Source: Tetraselmis striata (Eukaryota; Chlorophyta; Chlorodendrophyceae; Chlorodendrales; Chlorodendraceae). From it: a DNA stretch of 64,000 nucleotides. Shown piece by piece: positions 11,481 through 23,775 of the stretch; the first letter of the stretch is position 1; the number at the start of each line of letters is the position of its first letter. Location: NCBI GenBank assembly GCA_006384855.1, contig VCJN01002604.1, forward strand, positions 62,001 to 126,000, given 5' to 3'. The translations under genes and the position numbers were made by a program. Under the pieces are notes generated by a model. It was not told where the DNA came from. It was given only the letters and a program-made list of their open reading frames with translations, and searched no databases.

Positions 11481-12583
11481 GGGCGCCGCCGGCAGGAGGC
11501 AGGCAGCGTTGCAATAGCGCAGCGCGGCCTCGTCTCTGCCCGTAAAGATACCCCTGCCCGGCGGCTGTCGCGGCCTCATCCGGTGCGGCATCCTTCCGGC
11601 AGCACTACGTCCACCGCCCTGCGCCTGCTCGCTAGGACCCGGTCCCGGCGCCGGGGCACATGGCAAGCGCGAGGGCCACGCCACTGAGCAAGTGGTAGCA
11701 GCGCCGCTCTTTAGGAGGAAAGCAAAGCCCTTTTAAACTTAACGCGACGAGCAGCGATGGGGCCGCCGGGTCCCGCTGTAGTGCTCGCCGCAAGGGGTAC
11801 TTGAACAGGCGCGTATACTACAGGCATCCTTGCGCACTGTCATGATTCCGTCCAGCACACACAAATGTATAGATGGAATCTCTTTTTTAACCCCTCCCCC
11901 CCCCCTCCCCCGGCTGTCGGGTGCATAGAGGGGTAGTAAGCATACACCATTTATATCGGGACTTCTTTGACCACATCACAGACACTGCACGAAAACCCTA
12001 GCTGCACAGGAATCAAAGTGGACTCCATTCTGCAGCTAAAAATGCAATGCATTCTTGCGACCTGTGAACCGGATTTAATGCTGCGATGCTCTAGCAACCC
12101 CCCCCCCCCCCCCCCCCCCCATTCCTCCTCCATCCGGTTACATGCTGCAATGTTGAACGGACATGCATGTTGAGCGTGCCTCCACCCCACGTATATTGGG
12201 CGTTGCTGTTGGGCGCGCTGTGATGAGACTCGATGAGACCCTATTATATGACCCGAGACGTATATGAGGCAAATCAGCAGCAGATCATGTCCGTGCTGAA
12301 GTGTCCAAGCCTCGAATGTCTGGCAGTTCGACACAGGAGCAAGTGCTGACAATTCAATGCTGGTGGATTCGACCGGATCGTGATGTCTGTGAGACAGCCA
12401 ACGTAGTGGCAATAAGTTGCAGCATCAATGACTGCTGTTCTACTACAACTTCAGTTGTGAAAATCATATGAGACTACACCGACGTATGAATGGCTTCATT
12501 GAATTCAAGGCTTTTAAAAATTAGTCATTCCTGGTCTCCAGACCGCCAGCAATCTGCGTTTTACATGGTTTTGAATTGAAGAT
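11481..12583. other. Intergenic region between convergent genes
   Basis: This lies between the channel stop and the stop of the minus-strand IQCC-like gene. It should contain two 3' UTRs. I see only C tracts near 11895 and 12100 and no supported gene. Confidence 0.5.
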
Positions 12584-13416
12584 TTATGCGGACCCCTTCT
12601 CCTGCTCAGAGCTCTGCACCTGCCAGTAGGCGCCGCAACCAGGCATAAATTGGCGGGATGTGCTGAAGCGCGAGGGCTCAAAATACGGGGACGCTGTCAA
12701 TCTTTGAAAAGGTACCGCGTGTGGCATGGGCGCACCGGTGCCTGGCGTGTGGGGATCCAAGGAGCGCAGGTACTGTTTGCGGCTCTGGATAGCTTGCAGC
12801 GCCCACCACAGCTCCCCCTCCAGCTGTCGCTGCCTGCCAGTTGCCGGCACGCTCAGAACCCTCCCGAACAAGAAGCACCTTGCGGACACCCTCCCCTCTT
12901 CCCAACCCAACCCACGTTTCCCGAACACTGGGTAGGCCGGCCCTCGCCTCTCAATAATTGAACTCTGCGCGGCCTGTCGCCTCTCCCGGGAAACCAGCGC
13001 GGAGGCGCCGACGCGTGTCGTGCTGTCGACACCGCCTTCCCCCTCCGCAGCGCACGCGCCAGCCACGGGCCGGCACTCAGCCGCCCACGTGTCGCTCCCT
13101 CCCCCTGGCTGACGCTCGCAGCATTTGGCCACCGACGAGCTCGCCGGCTGCGTCGACCTCGGCGGCGAGTGCTCTCGCGCGCCGCTGCAGGCCCTAACCT
13201 GCGGGGAGACCTCACGTGCCAAGCCACCGTTGCCGCGCGCGTCAGTGTACTCAAACCAGTCCAGCGTGCCCGTCAGTAATGAGAGTCAGTGTTTACGACA
13301 CGTTGGGGCTGCACCTCAACACGCGGCCGGCACAGGTGCTTTCCGCCGGGCCAAGCAACGGAGGACACAGGACGCGCCCACTCGCACGCGCCGAGGCGGT
13401 CTGCCCAAAACCGGAA

Positions 13417-13450
<34 letters not shown>

Positions 13451-13873
13451 TAGCCACGGGTTGCCACGAAGGCAGGCCGATATCCACGCGGCGAAGCATT
13501 GTGAGCGTAGCGGCGTGGCGCGGTCCTGCGGCGCGGTGGCTTGATGTTGTGGTGATGGTTGTGAAGATATTACGAATAGTTGTGCGGCCTTACGGGCGGC
13601 CAGCACCGGACAGGCCAATACGAAGCCGTGGCTGAAGCGCAGACAAGCGAGATCGCCCTGCCTCTCCGCACTCCTTGCCGGGTGAAAAGTGCTGTGCGTA
13701 CCGGTAGTGCACAGTGTCCGACTTGCTGCTACCCGCAGCACCGCGCAGGAAGGTCACCACTTGCCTGACGGCACCGCCACCCCGTCGCCCTCTAGCCGTG
13801 CCAGCGCCGCCTCGTACTCCGCCCGCACGTCGCCAATCACCGCCCGCCGTGCGCGCCGCCCTCGCCACAGCGC
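12584..13873 (-). CDS. IQCC: IQCC-like IQ-motif protein, partial gene model
   Basis: Two exons on the minus strand fit the IQCC family. Exon 13873-13761 reads ALWRGRRARRAVIGDV then RAEYEAALARLEGD. This is the second half of an IQ motif (the IQ residues would lie in the preceding exon) followed by the RAEYEA...EGD block known in IQCC. Exon 12833-12584 reads QRQLEGELWWALQAIQSRKQYL and runs to a stop, matching the family's second block, (M)ELLWxQQAIxSRKxYL. The first exon ends and the second begins in matching phase. A further coding-like piece, GTLDWFEYTDARG, lies near 13265-13199 and aligns with the family region between the blocks, but I could not find acceptable borders for it. The N-terminal exons are not identified. 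IQCC is poorly characterised; calmodulin binding is inferred from the IQ motif. The large intron carries a 32-base G tract (C on the sense strand). Confidence 0.55.
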
Positions 13874-15519
13874 CTGCGCTCATCCAGCAGGAAGTGAGCG
13901 GGAGTCAAAAGAGGGATAAGCTACACCTTCTGGCCATCACGGAGCTGCTGAGCGAGTAGGCCTGCCTCTCTGCAGCGCCCACGACACAGCCCAACGGGCG
14001 CTACCAGGTACATCAGCAGCAGCAGTGAAACGAAGGCTTATGAGCGACAGCACACCGCAATTTCCGTGTTGTATGACGGGGGAGTGGAGTACAAATATGT
14101 TATTTGTAGCGGAGACGCGAAGCTCTACAGCGGTCCAACAGCACCGCCGGCCAACTCGCGGCTCCTGCTCCCCGGCGTATCCAAATCAAATCCCCTTCTC
14201 CTGCCAGGGTGTTCCCCACTCCTGCTCCTGCTATTATTACACTCTCTGCATGCCCGCCCCTCTATAGCGAAGCTGCGGCCCCGACCTGCAGCGTGCCTAT
14301 CCGCGTGTCCAGCGCCATGGTATCTCTCCCGCCGCTCCAGCCCGCAGGGTGTCCTTGGTCTGGGCAGGTTGGCATGGCAACAAAGCTGCTTCGCTGCGGC
14401 GCACGTTTTCGACTCCGTCGTGCCGGCGGGGCCAACGTTAACAACGGTGGGGAGCGACGGCGCGAGGAGAACGAGGTCAACGCGACGTCAACGCGGTGCG
14501 CGGGGTATAGCGGGGTACGCGGCACCGGTACGGTATCGTTTCAAGTTGGGTATGGTTATGCCAAAAAGGTCGCTCAGGCTTGTTTACATGAACAAGAGCC
14601 GAAATCGGCATGAACGTCCAGTCGTGAAAGCGTGAAGGGAAAACGGAGTGAGGGCGGAGGGCGCTGTGTGAGACACAGCTGAACTGGAAGATGGCGGGCT
14701 CAGCTGTTACTACGACTGCTTTTAAGTCTACTCGTGCGGCACCCAACGGGCGCAAACAACGGGTGAAATAGTAACTCGTACCACTTAGCAGCAACGGTAA
14801 CCGGAAAGGAAAGCGGTTGAGGAAATAAGGTAGGAGGAAACCCCATGAACTCGTTTAGATCATTTCAAGCTGTCTGGTTTATTTTGCCAGTGATAAGCAA
14901 ATGGAGAGGGCGGTAGTAGATTGACGGAGAAGGGGTAGCGCCAGGTCAAATTGAAATTGAAATTGTTTACAAATGCTAGCTAGTCTGCTGCATCCACTCG
15001 CTCAGGCTGAGTTTATTGTTCTCAGGACCCGCTATCTCTAGTAACCACAGTGATGAGGAACATGAAGTATTATCACAGCTCGTCAAGCTATCGGCCATCC
15101 TCCTATGTTTCCTAGCCCCTCCTCCGCCCAGCGAGCTATAGATAAGACACCAACGCCCCTCTGCTGTCTCTACCTAAGTCTGACCCATCCCAACCATAGC
15201 TATATAATAAGGCAGCCAGAGGCGTCCCGCATGTTGTACTGAGGTGTGATGGGGGAGGGGAGCAAACCGGAATAGCTATATTGTGTTCAATGTTTATATA
15301 CCGCTGAGCCGGCTAATAGTTTGATGGGGTGGAGGCTACAATGCCCTCCATCTCTAATATTTTTGGCACAGCATACTGCATATGATAATAATGGCATGAT
15401 GATTTCGTCTGGTGCATGTACCAAGCCAGCGGGCGGTCGGGCGATATATACACTGTCTCTTACTAGCGCGGGGGATATGTGCGGGTAAATTCGAAAACAT
15501 GCAATTCCGGGCGTATCGG
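13874..15519. other. Region upstream of the IQCC-like gene
   Basis: The missing 5' exons of the IQCC-like gene probably lie in its left part (13.9-14.6 kb), but no exon can be supported by similarity. From about 14.8 to 15.4 kb I see no coding signal. The segment is AT-richer, with no clear repeat. Confidence 0.4.
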
Positions 15520-16374
15520 CTAAAAACGTCCGTAGTTTTTTTGGTGTGGGGCGATGATAGTCGCGGGCGTGCGTCCGGCTTGGGGTTTGGCGCCTTGCCG
15601 CCGGTGGAAATTATCAGCAGACGGCCCACCGGCGGCTGCTGCTGTCGCAGTGGGATCGTCCGGCGCGGGGGACGACGGGAGGCGGTGGGCCTCGGCCGCG
15701 AGCTGGGCCATGCGGGACGCCTGGGCTGGTGTGTTAATTGTGGAGGTACGTATGCTCGAGGGGGGCGGTGGCCTCCGAGGCCTCCCCGGTCGCAGTGAGG
15801 GCGTGGGCGTTGCGGCCTGTGGAGCCGGCTCGGGGCTCATGGCTGGATCGACGCTTGTCGACGGCGGGTCGTCGTCGTCCATCTCCGTGTCTTGAGGGGC
15901 TGCCGCGGCCGGGAAGTGGGCCGCTTGTAGCTGGCTAGTTGGTGGTGGCGGGAGCTCCCGGGGCGGGAGCTGACCGTGGCGGTGCATCGCTGCATGGTCG
16001 GTTGTAGTTGGCGCCGGTTGGCGAGTAGTCGCCGTCCTCTCCCGCCTATGTCCGTGCATGGTACTGGCTGCGACGAGTTTCGTGTTGGACCCGGTGTTAG
16101 TGGCGAGTCTGGCTATGCTCGACCCTGCCGGATCGGCGGCAGCTGGCATAGGGGCGCGCCGGGTCACCACCCGGGCGCGTCGTGAGTTTATGTGTGATAT
16201 GTACCCCGAGCTTGGGGCTGAAAGTGCGGACTGTGGCACCCGCCGATAACACCGGGCCTTCTCCGACGGTACATCGCCCGCAGCTGACCCTAAATTATGA
16301 TTCGCAAATGAAACGAGCACGCGTTTTCTCGTTATTCTGGCGGGGCGTCCTTTGCGGCCTCCTCCTCTTGCCAT
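15520..16374 (-). CDS. Hypothetical Pro/Ala/Thr-rich protein, possibly retroelement ORF1
   Basis: An uninterrupted 284-codon frame runs through low-complexity sequence rich in proline, alanine, threonine and arginine, with an acidic DTEMDDDD patch in the middle. No known domain is visible. It lies next to a block of decayed retroelements, so it may be a Gag-like ORF1 or a chance GC-rich frame. The start codon is not certain; a similar Arg/Pro-rich frame (16749-16447) lies just upstream in the same direction. Confidence 0.3.
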   Translation of the reverse strand: MARGGGRKGRPARITRKRVLVSFANHNLGSAAGDVPSEKARCYRRVPQSALSAPSSGYISHINSRRARVVTRRAPMPAAADPAGSSIARLATNTGSNTKLVAASTMHGHRRERTATTRQPAPTTTDHAAMHRHGQLPPRELPPPPTSQLQAAHFPAAAAPQDTEMDDDDPPSTSVDPAMSPEPAPQAATPTPSLRPGRPRRPPPPSSIRTSTINTPAQASRMAQLAAEAHRLPSSPAPDDPTATAAAAGGPSADNFHRRQGAKPQAGRTPATIIAPHQKNYGRF

Positions 16375-17242
16375 GCGTCGTCATCGCCGTAGTCGGTCGC
16401 CGGCGGGCGGGCGTCATCTTGGACGCTCTCCACCCATGCCATCGCGCTAGGTGGGGTCGCTCGCCGGATCAGCTTCGGGGTGGCGAGAAGCAGTAGTCGA
16501 GACAGTAGCGGCGATCATGGCGCTGGAGGCGGTCGCGAAGCGGCGAGCGGGCGCATTGCTGTTACTTTTGAAAGTGTTGACTGGACTGCGCGGCGCTAGA
16601 TGACGGTCAACCTCGCGCCGACGGGCACGACGCGGGCGGGTAGTGCAAGGGCGGTAGATGTATGTGTCAAGCAAGCAGCCGCGCGGGGCTTGGGGGATGT
16701 GGCAGGCGGGAGGCGGGGGAGGGGCGAGCTTGGGACGATCGCCCGCCATGGCGTCACCTGGTGGCTTCTACATTGGAAATAAATGCGCTCATCCTACAAT
16801 GGAAGGGGGTCCGGTCGGAGGAATGAGCTCCTACAACGTTTCTCCGGCCATTCATAGGGGGAAATGACATATCACCGACGAATGATAACTCAGGGCGCGT
16901 AGCGACCGTTTTCCTACGGTCGGGTAGTCCGGAAGAATCCGTGCGATCTCTGCATTATTGTAGGAGTTTCATTGACGAATAATGCTAACTTCTGCTTGAT
17001 GCGATATTAATTATATTACATCGGGGCTTTCACAAAAGCGCACTACAACAGAACTAACAACACATATGAAAGGTTGCTAGCAAAAGAGAGACATAAGCCT
17101 GAAATCAAGGTCGAGCAGGAGGACAGGGAGCCAAGAACCAAGAAGGAGCCAAGGGATGCGATATTAAGCGTCCACTCTTAGTTGGTCATAGCGCGCGCTA
17201 ACTCTAGTTGTGACTGCTTCCCGTAATCGTGTTTTTCCATTG

Positions 17243-17432
17243 ACAGGCACCAATGAAACCCTTGCAGCGTCTCTAGTACGACGGCAGTTTATACAGTGTT
17301 GCAGTTTGCAGTTAAGGCAGCGATTATGTCATGGAAAGCCCTGCGTAGGCGACGCTCCGCGTTGTAGTCATCAAGCAAATTCCCGAAGCATTACGCAAGA
17401 CTAATTGAAGGCCAGTGATGATGGAAATTTCC
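17243..17432 (+). repeat. MITE-family fragment
   Basis: AGGCACCAATGAAACCCTTG then CAGCGTCTC matches the arm of the foldback element at 23776-24053. The end GAAGGCCAGTG matches the 2.8-kb copy. Internal sequence is diverged. Confidence 0.55.
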
Positions 17433-17916
17433 AACACTGTTGGATCACCGTCTAAAACACTGCCATCGATATACCCGGACTGGTACCCGCCCGTCGTAGC
17501 TACAAATCCTTCCGGGGTAAGGATAGCTCACTAGTATACATATTAAAATACAGCAAGTATGGACGTATAGTGCAGTTACATGAGCCAGCTGCAATTACTA
17601 GTATAGTAATACTGTACAATAATATTTCACAACGAATGTCGGGTCTGTCGAAGAGTTCCAGGTCTGGTTACCGATTGTAATAATCACGAATTTCCAGGCA
17701 AAAAGCCCACAAAGGGGGGATGGGCTGGCTGTGGTGCGCTCGATGGAGCGTGCCACAGCAGAGGAGAATGGATCGATCGGCCGCTGTGGAGGCGGGTGGT
17801 GGCCCTGACCGGGCCACGTTTACATGCGCACGCACACGCGCGCTACGGGCTATCTCGTACAGTGAGAGAAACCATATAAACTAGTTAAGAACATTTCATA
17901 ACAATGAACGTCTGGT

Positions 17917-18660
17917 TTACCGACTAGAGAATGCCGGGCGGAGCATGCCACGGGCGGGGGTCACGGGCGGGAGTGTTGAAGGCGACGATAGACCAGCGCG
18001 GTGCGCCATCGGGAAGGCGGTCGCCAGAAAGCCTAGGAATGAAGAGGTCGTGGCGCGGCTTCTAGGAGCGCATGTCGGAGCACATCTCCGAGAGGAGCGG
18101 GTACCAAGCCTTGTCACGCCAGTACACAACAATGACAAAGGCAGGGGAACCACTGGACTCATGTTTGGAGACAAGATTGCCGATGAGGTTCCATGGGAGG
18201 CTGCACCAGTTACGTTCGCAACGCGATGCGGCGTACGTAGGTCGGAGAGGCGCATGGCATCGGCGGCCTGCTCGCACCGCGGGTGACGCCACCGGGCGTT
18301 GTAGCGGGGTAGGAGGCCTCCACTTAGAACTCCACTTTTCGAACGTCGCGAAGCGGTCGATGGTGCAGGCGCCGCACTTAGCACCGAGCAAGGCGAATCC
18401 ATGCAGGTTGAAGTGCCAGTCCCCGCAGTCAGCCTCGCGATTGATGCGGTTAGCCCAGATATTTGCCGCGGAAACCATGTACCGCACGGACAGCATGGTA
18501 ATCCCGTGCGTGTCTATGTAGTACCATGTTTTGCGTAGCTCAACCAAAAGGCGCGGGGAGCGAGAGGTGAGGTCAGTGAGGACGCTGTCGACCGCTTGGT
18601 TATCCTCGACCGGACGACGAACGGTCGACGTGCAAGTACCCGGTTTCGACATGGCGGTTA
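17917..18660 (-). pseudogene. RNase H and tether region of DIRS-like element 1
   Basis: The minus-strand frame reads LTSRSPRLLVELRKTWYYID, then ANIWANRINREADCGDW and TIDRFATFEKW, the signature of DIRS-type RNase H and the segment after it. It ends with KAWYPLLSEM-like sequence, which parallels GWHQRLSEM in element 2. A second overlapping frame covers the part after DRFAT, so at least one frameshift is present. Confidence 0.75.
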
Positions 18661-18769
18661 ATGGGGCGGCCGTTGTGTTGGGTGGGCGCTAAGGCTCTGC
18701 ATGAAGTATTGATAAAAGATCATAACTTGGTGAACCATACGGATTGTGAATCGCACCATGAATCAATAT

Positions 18770-18935
18770 TTAGGCCAGGAATTTACCGGTGCATTGGTAG
18801 TTAGGTGGTCCGATTTATTGGTGCGCACCGATATTCAGGCGGTGGGATCTACTGGTGCATCGATATTTAGGTGCTGAAAGTTACCAATGCACCAATATTA
18901 AGGGTTCGAATTTACTTGTGCACCAATGTTTGCGA
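18770..18935 (+). repeat. Degenerate minisatellite within element 1
   Basis: Four to five units of about 40-45 bases share a core like GCACCGATATTNAGG (variants GCATCGATATTTAGG and GCACCAATATTAAGG). It lies between the RNase H part and its upstream linker, so it interrupts the dead element. Confidence 0.6.
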
Positions 18936-19239
18936 ACGCAATAGAATCAAATAAAGATCGGATCAACCGGATCTAGAATCAATTCTTGGTCTTTAGTTTC
19001 CGAATAAAATCAATTCTTGATATTTATGTCCCCATGACCGATGCGTAGCCCCTTAGTAGGCACGCCCACCCACCATTGCATGTCACGTCCGAGCTGGCGG
19101 GTGAGCTACTTCACGCGGCCGGACCAAGAGTCGCGAGTCTTGAGCACACGATGCAGCTCACGGAGGTATAAACTGGTGGGGGCGATGGCCAAGTAGAGAA
19201 ACTGACACTTGCTTGCGAGGGCGGCCAATATGGTAATCT

Positions 19240-20391
19240 AGAATAGTGTATCGTGTTTATTAATTATTTCCCGGTATATTTCGCCCGTGTGTTGGGTAGT
19301 TGTGCGCGAAAACCGCCTCCTGTCCGCCGCACATGCGGACGGGCAGCGCCCGTTCGGCTCACGGAGGGGGCCCATGCTTACGGCCTCGTGCCCGAGCCAA
19401 ACGGGCGCCACCTGCCCTGGAAATAGGATAGGTTCGTAGCCTTTCTCATGGGGATGCTATACAAACATCGAGCTAGAGGTCGGGGGCTATAGGGACGGTG
19501 CCGCATGTGCCCCTGATTCCAGAAACCTCCGATAGTGGAACTCGCGCTGTCTGGAATTACACCCCCCCCCCCCCCCCCCCGGCCTCAACTCCTCCCGCGG
19601 GGGCGGCTGAGGTAGCTCTCTACTTATCGATCGTATGACCGCCAGTAGAGGCCCATACGCAGGGCTGGCGGTAAGTTTGCGGTCAATCTCGGTCGATGCC
19701 GGCCGACCGACTACCCGGATTTTCTGCGCTCTCAACCCCCTCCCGTATAGGCATCCCCTGCCATCCGCAGCTTACTATTTAACCCGCCGCACATGTACCG
19801 TTCAATGGCTTGGCTCCTAGGGGTGCGGTAGAGCCCATGAGTGGCCCATGAGGTGGTCGATGCACGGTGCCCCATTTTTCCCCCGTTTTTTGAGCCGAAA
19901 TAAGATAAACGGCGGCTCAATGGGGGGCCGGTCAACCACCACCCGCGCAGATAAGCGGTCGACTTGCCACCCATCTACCTACACCTACCGAAGGCCACTA
20001 TACCCATATGCAAGCGATAGATACTAATATGGGTCGATTCGCCTGCCTGTAGGTACACCGGTTGCCGATGGAGTGACGGGTAGCTCGGATATAATCTTTA
20101 GAAATAGCGGAAATTCGAATATGCGGTTAACGGGCGAAGGTGAAACACATGCTGAATCGCACGTTTCTTCACCCGGGCCTCGCCAATAAATCCCACACGA
20201 CTCGGCCCATATCCCACCCATGGCCCCTAAAGGGCCATGGCTAGTGATCTAGAGATTTTCGTTCATGCCGTGTGATCTGCTAGTGGCCGATTCGGGGGTG
20301 GCATAGATGTGGCGGTCCTCTTACGGGTACATGAGACACCGTACACGAGCTATATATCGCCGATTTTAAACATCGTGCGGGTGCGCCGTGA
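19240..20391 (-). mobile_element. Element C, copy 1 (about 1.15 kb, non-coding), nested in DIRS-like element 1
   Basis: This is an inverted, similar-length match of 58468-59627. Shared landmarks in order are TGTTTAAA..TCGGCGATATA, ACGGTGTCTCATGT, GAATCGGCCACTAGCAG, the stretch ACCTACCGAAGGCCACTATA, a homopolymer (C run at 19562-19580 on plus), a conserved hairpin (GCCCGTTCGGCTC pairing with a near-perfect partner) and the end CACGATACACTATT. No long frame is conserved between copies. The termini are not clear inverted repeats, so the class is unknown. Confidence 0.75.
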
Positions 20392-20548
20392 TTCCGAGCT
20401 AGAAACATGAGATCGTCCATACATGGCAACATGCGCAGGCGAAGTCATGGCTGGGGAATCGGTGAATCCCGTCTCCTTCTTTCGGGTAACGATGCAATGC
20501 CCTAGTGAGGACGTTGGTGAACCGACATAAGCAGTAAGAAGACAAAGA

Positions 20549-21215
20549 TCAAACCATGGGAAGGCCAACGCGGTAAAGAGTGCCGCGGTAATCGACAGTG
20601 AGAACGTCCGTGTCCTTAGGGGCGATTCCAACCGCGAAAACCCCATCTTGCAGGTCCATATGCATCATATAATCTCCATGGCGCGCCAATTTGCGCATAT
20701 GTAAAAACGCCTCGATCGAAAGATTGCGCGTCTCGCAGTACCGGTTCATGGGGCGCGGAGGTCATTGATGAGCCTCCATTTGATTGTTCCGGGCTCACAA
20801 ACCAAGAACAGCTAGGACACCCATTTTGCGCAATAGGCTCGCTCCCATGCCCCAACGGCCAAGAAGCAAGCCAATTCATTGACAGCCGGGCCGGAGTAGC
20901 AGCCTCCATTGACACCCCCCGATGAAAAGAGAGGCAAGCCCGTCCAAAAACCGGAACGCGTACACTTCTGAGATCGAGTTGAGAACACGGCGATTCGCAC
21001 CCTAAGCTTACTTGGCAGTTGCCGAGATTACGACTGATGCGATGTCTCATAACGGGGGAGTCGGGGGTACAAGAATCGGCGCGATTGATTTCGCGAGGGG
21101 GGCGGCGAGTACTGCGCCATGTCGCTCTTTTGACCCTCTCCGCATCGGCGTAATAAGGCTCCACGGTACGCGGCACAGTAGAAGTACTGCCGCGGCGTGG
21201 GAGTAGCATAGCCAT
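20549..21215 (-). pseudogene. Reverse transcriptase fragment of DIRS-like element 1
   Basis: In minus sense the sequence encodes VSMEAATPARLS, then LNRYC-like and the RT core KLARHGDYMMHMDLQDGVFA followed by VGIAPKDTDVLTVDYRG and LYRVGLPM. The same order occurs in element 2 (34.9-35.3 kb). The reading frame changes several times. The YxDD motif is not found; element C interrupts the domain downstream of GLPM. Confidence 0.75.
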
Positions 21216-22093
21216 GTGCCACTGGGCGCAGGCTTGGCCACCATCGGTGTAGCGTCATCTTGTACTCGAATCTGTACTCGACGATAGGCATGCGCCGGCA
21301 GGCCCCCCAGTCGGAGCGCATCGCGGCACCTACGTCGAGTAGGGGCCAATACGGATCGCGCCATGCCCACACGGGAGGGGCAGCCAAGGGCTAATGTTGG
21401 TCGACACTGGTCGGAGGGATTGGACCTTGTTCCGCTGAGTGGGGAAGCGTTGCGGCTTCATTCGTCCTCTTTTCGCGTTGGGCGAGTAATCAGCAGCTTC
21501 TTCGCGGGTAGTAGTTCGCGCGTCGCAAGCGGCGCGCGTCCATAAACCACCCAACCCTAACGGATTTTTCACACAAGGGGGGAGGGGGGCGGGGGCGAAA
21601 GGCTACGCTCACCGTACATGGTACGATGGCGGACGACCGGCACCCTGCGTGGCAAAATTGCCACGTACGTCTTTGCCGTAGTGCTGCGCTCGACGGACCG
21701 TGCCATAGGAGCGCCACAGGAGCGTGCCAATCAAGGAAAGTGAACCGGTCGGCGGCCGTGGAGTGGACCGGTCGGCCGCCCCAAACCCAGCTGTGGTCAC
21801 CGGCCGGAGGTGGTGGCCCTGACCGGCCCACATAAACATGCGCGCGCACACGCGCATAGTTATGGGCGCCGCGCCATGGCTATCCCGTACATTAGTGAGT
21901 AGGGAAACCAAGTATAAATTACATGTAGTTTGGTTAAGAACAAAACTTCTGCCATTGATCACGCTGATGTGCGAGCGCGATGTTTGCGCACATTTTTTAT
22001 TTCGCAATTGTGCTACAGCATACCTATTATATACAGTAAAAGCGAGTACGGGTACTTGCTGCTGAGTTCACTGAGCGAGTACTATACTACAGT

Positions 22094-23050
22094 ATGAGCG
22101 GGCATAAGGGCACGCCCACGAGATCTTCGAGTTACTTACGGTCGGTAATGCTCCGATCCCCGCTGCACCGGATCCATCATCACCTGGGACTACGGGTCGT
22201 ACGGGTACGAGCACTAGCGGAGGACTGCGCGTTACCACACCTCCTTTTACAGCAACTCCCCATATATGGAGTTGGTACTGGTGAGGCCGCCTCTGCTGCC
22301 CAGCAATCGCTTCATATCGGTGGTACGAGTACTGCCAATACCGCCGTTACTACATGCGCTTATGTAGCTCTCAAGATACCGTCGCCCCGCGAATTAGTGG
22401 CACCTCCTCCGTCAATGGCAACTCCTTCCCTACTAGAACCGCAACCATGCGGTACTACTACCCCGCCCTCGGGTACGGGTATTGGTGCTGCCTCCGATGA
22501 TCAACCCACGACCATGGTTGTCCATCGCCACCTCAGCCGTGCGATTCGCTTGCGTGACTTTGTGGCCCTCGCTCTTGGCTTCCAGCGTACGGGTGCCGCG
22601 GCCTCGCGACTTGATACCACGCGCTTGTACAACGCGTGCGGGCCGGGTTCCCTATCGCTTTTCTAGTCGGATCTCGAGTGAGCCCGCAAGATTCCCCATG
22701 CTGCTTATTCGGCCGCCGCTGCGCGGGTGCTGAGCCTTCGCCTGCGCGGGGGTTTCGCGTTTGTCACCTGCCCTAGCCCCAAGTGTGGTATTGACCCCTT
22801 ATGGCTTCGCTCTACGGATGGCTCGAACCGGAACGCCACGGATTTCGTCGTGGATCATCTGCCGATCCACCCCGTCGCGAACTACAAGCACCGCGTGCAT
22901 ACCGCTTTGAGAAATCTGTGGGCTTCCATGGCGATTGAAGCGGGGGCGGTGCTCGACCGGACCGCTCGGGAGTCGGCGACTTTACCCTTGAGACGAGAGG
23001 GTTGCGCCCAGCGGACCGCTCGCGGCCGTCAGATTTGACACTGGCGGGGT

Positions 23051-23086
<36 letters not shown>

Positions 23087-23626
23087 CGGGGGGCGTGCGA
23101 TTACATGATCGATTTCGCGTGCGTGTCCTCCACGACCCCCACTTGCTAGGGCAACGACCCCCGCTGGTGCACCCCGGGGATCGCGCCTACCGAGGCTGAG
23201 CACAATAAGCTGGCGGCAGACCGGGCGTCTTCAGCCCCAGTGCAAGGTGTTCACCGGTACTACCCTTCTGTGGTTGGGAACCGCGGCCGCCTCGGGAAAT
23301 ACGCTTTAACGGTGGTCTACATCTTCGCGGTGGTACTTCTTGTGCGCAACTTCCTTGGCAATCCTTTCGCCCCGACTTCATGCTTCCTTTGTGGTCGGTC
23401 CGTCCAGGCTCTTCGGAACTTTGTTGCCAACCAGCCCGCTGAGTTCCGTCAAACTTCATCACATGTCGCGCACGCGGCGGGGGTTTTGCAGCGAGTCTTT
23501 GCTTGCGTGGATGGTACCTTGGTCGGCATTCTCTCTGCCGGAGTGCAGACGGCCAAGTCTGATGCGTCTGCCCGTGCTCATTCCGCACCCTCTTCTGGTG
23601 CTGCTTCCACCGCGCAATTGCTGTAG
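22094..23626 (+). pseudogene. Unassigned coding-like region, probably a broken gene or retroelement ORF
   Basis: Three consecutive plus-strand frames (22094-22666, 22727-23038, 23240-23626) read like one interrupted protein. The first is Ser/Thr/Pro-rich. The second has CPSPKCGIDPLWLRSTDGSN and NYKHRVHTALRNLWASMAI. The third has a hydrophobic, membrane-like segment (YALTVVYIFAVVLLV) followed by two nearby cysteines (SCFLC). Stops and a 37-base G run separate them. I do not recognise the family. The region is framed by ATACTACAGTA on both sides (about 22083 and 23706), possibly a target duplication. It could be a host gene with unresolved introns rather than a pseudogene. Confidence 0.35.
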
Positions 23627-23775
23627 TGGACGTTTCCTATTGCCTATTCGGGTGGTTTCCTGATCGCCTTTTGCAGCCAGCTCATGTAACTATATACAGG
23701 GTATACTACAGTAAGGATTATGTCGCGCGCGCCGATGTGCGTGCGCTGTTGCTGCTGTAGTACTGAGAGTGGAGC

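Larger units (their letters stand above)
17719..21945 (-). mobile_element. DIRS/PAT-like retroelement 1 (decayed, no recombinase seen)
   Basis: Direct repeats bound the element: 21945-21680 (5' in element sense) and 17918-17719 (3'). They share blocks such as GGTGGTGGCCCTGACCGG, the CGCGCACACGCGC region and GGTTAAGAAC. Inside, in minus sense, come a reverse-transcriptase fragment (21.2-20.5 kb), element C (20391-19240), the RT-RNase H linker (about 19230-19020) and RNase H (18.66-17.92 kb). After RNase H the frame ends and the 3' repeat follows, leaving no room for a tyrosine recombinase. Frames are broken repeatedly, so the copy is dead. Confidence 0.7.

Noticed and set aside
15554..16185. 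Plus-strand frames overlapping the 284-codon minus-strand frame
   Set aside because: Gly/Ala/Arg-rich antisense of a GC-rich region with no recognisable motif.
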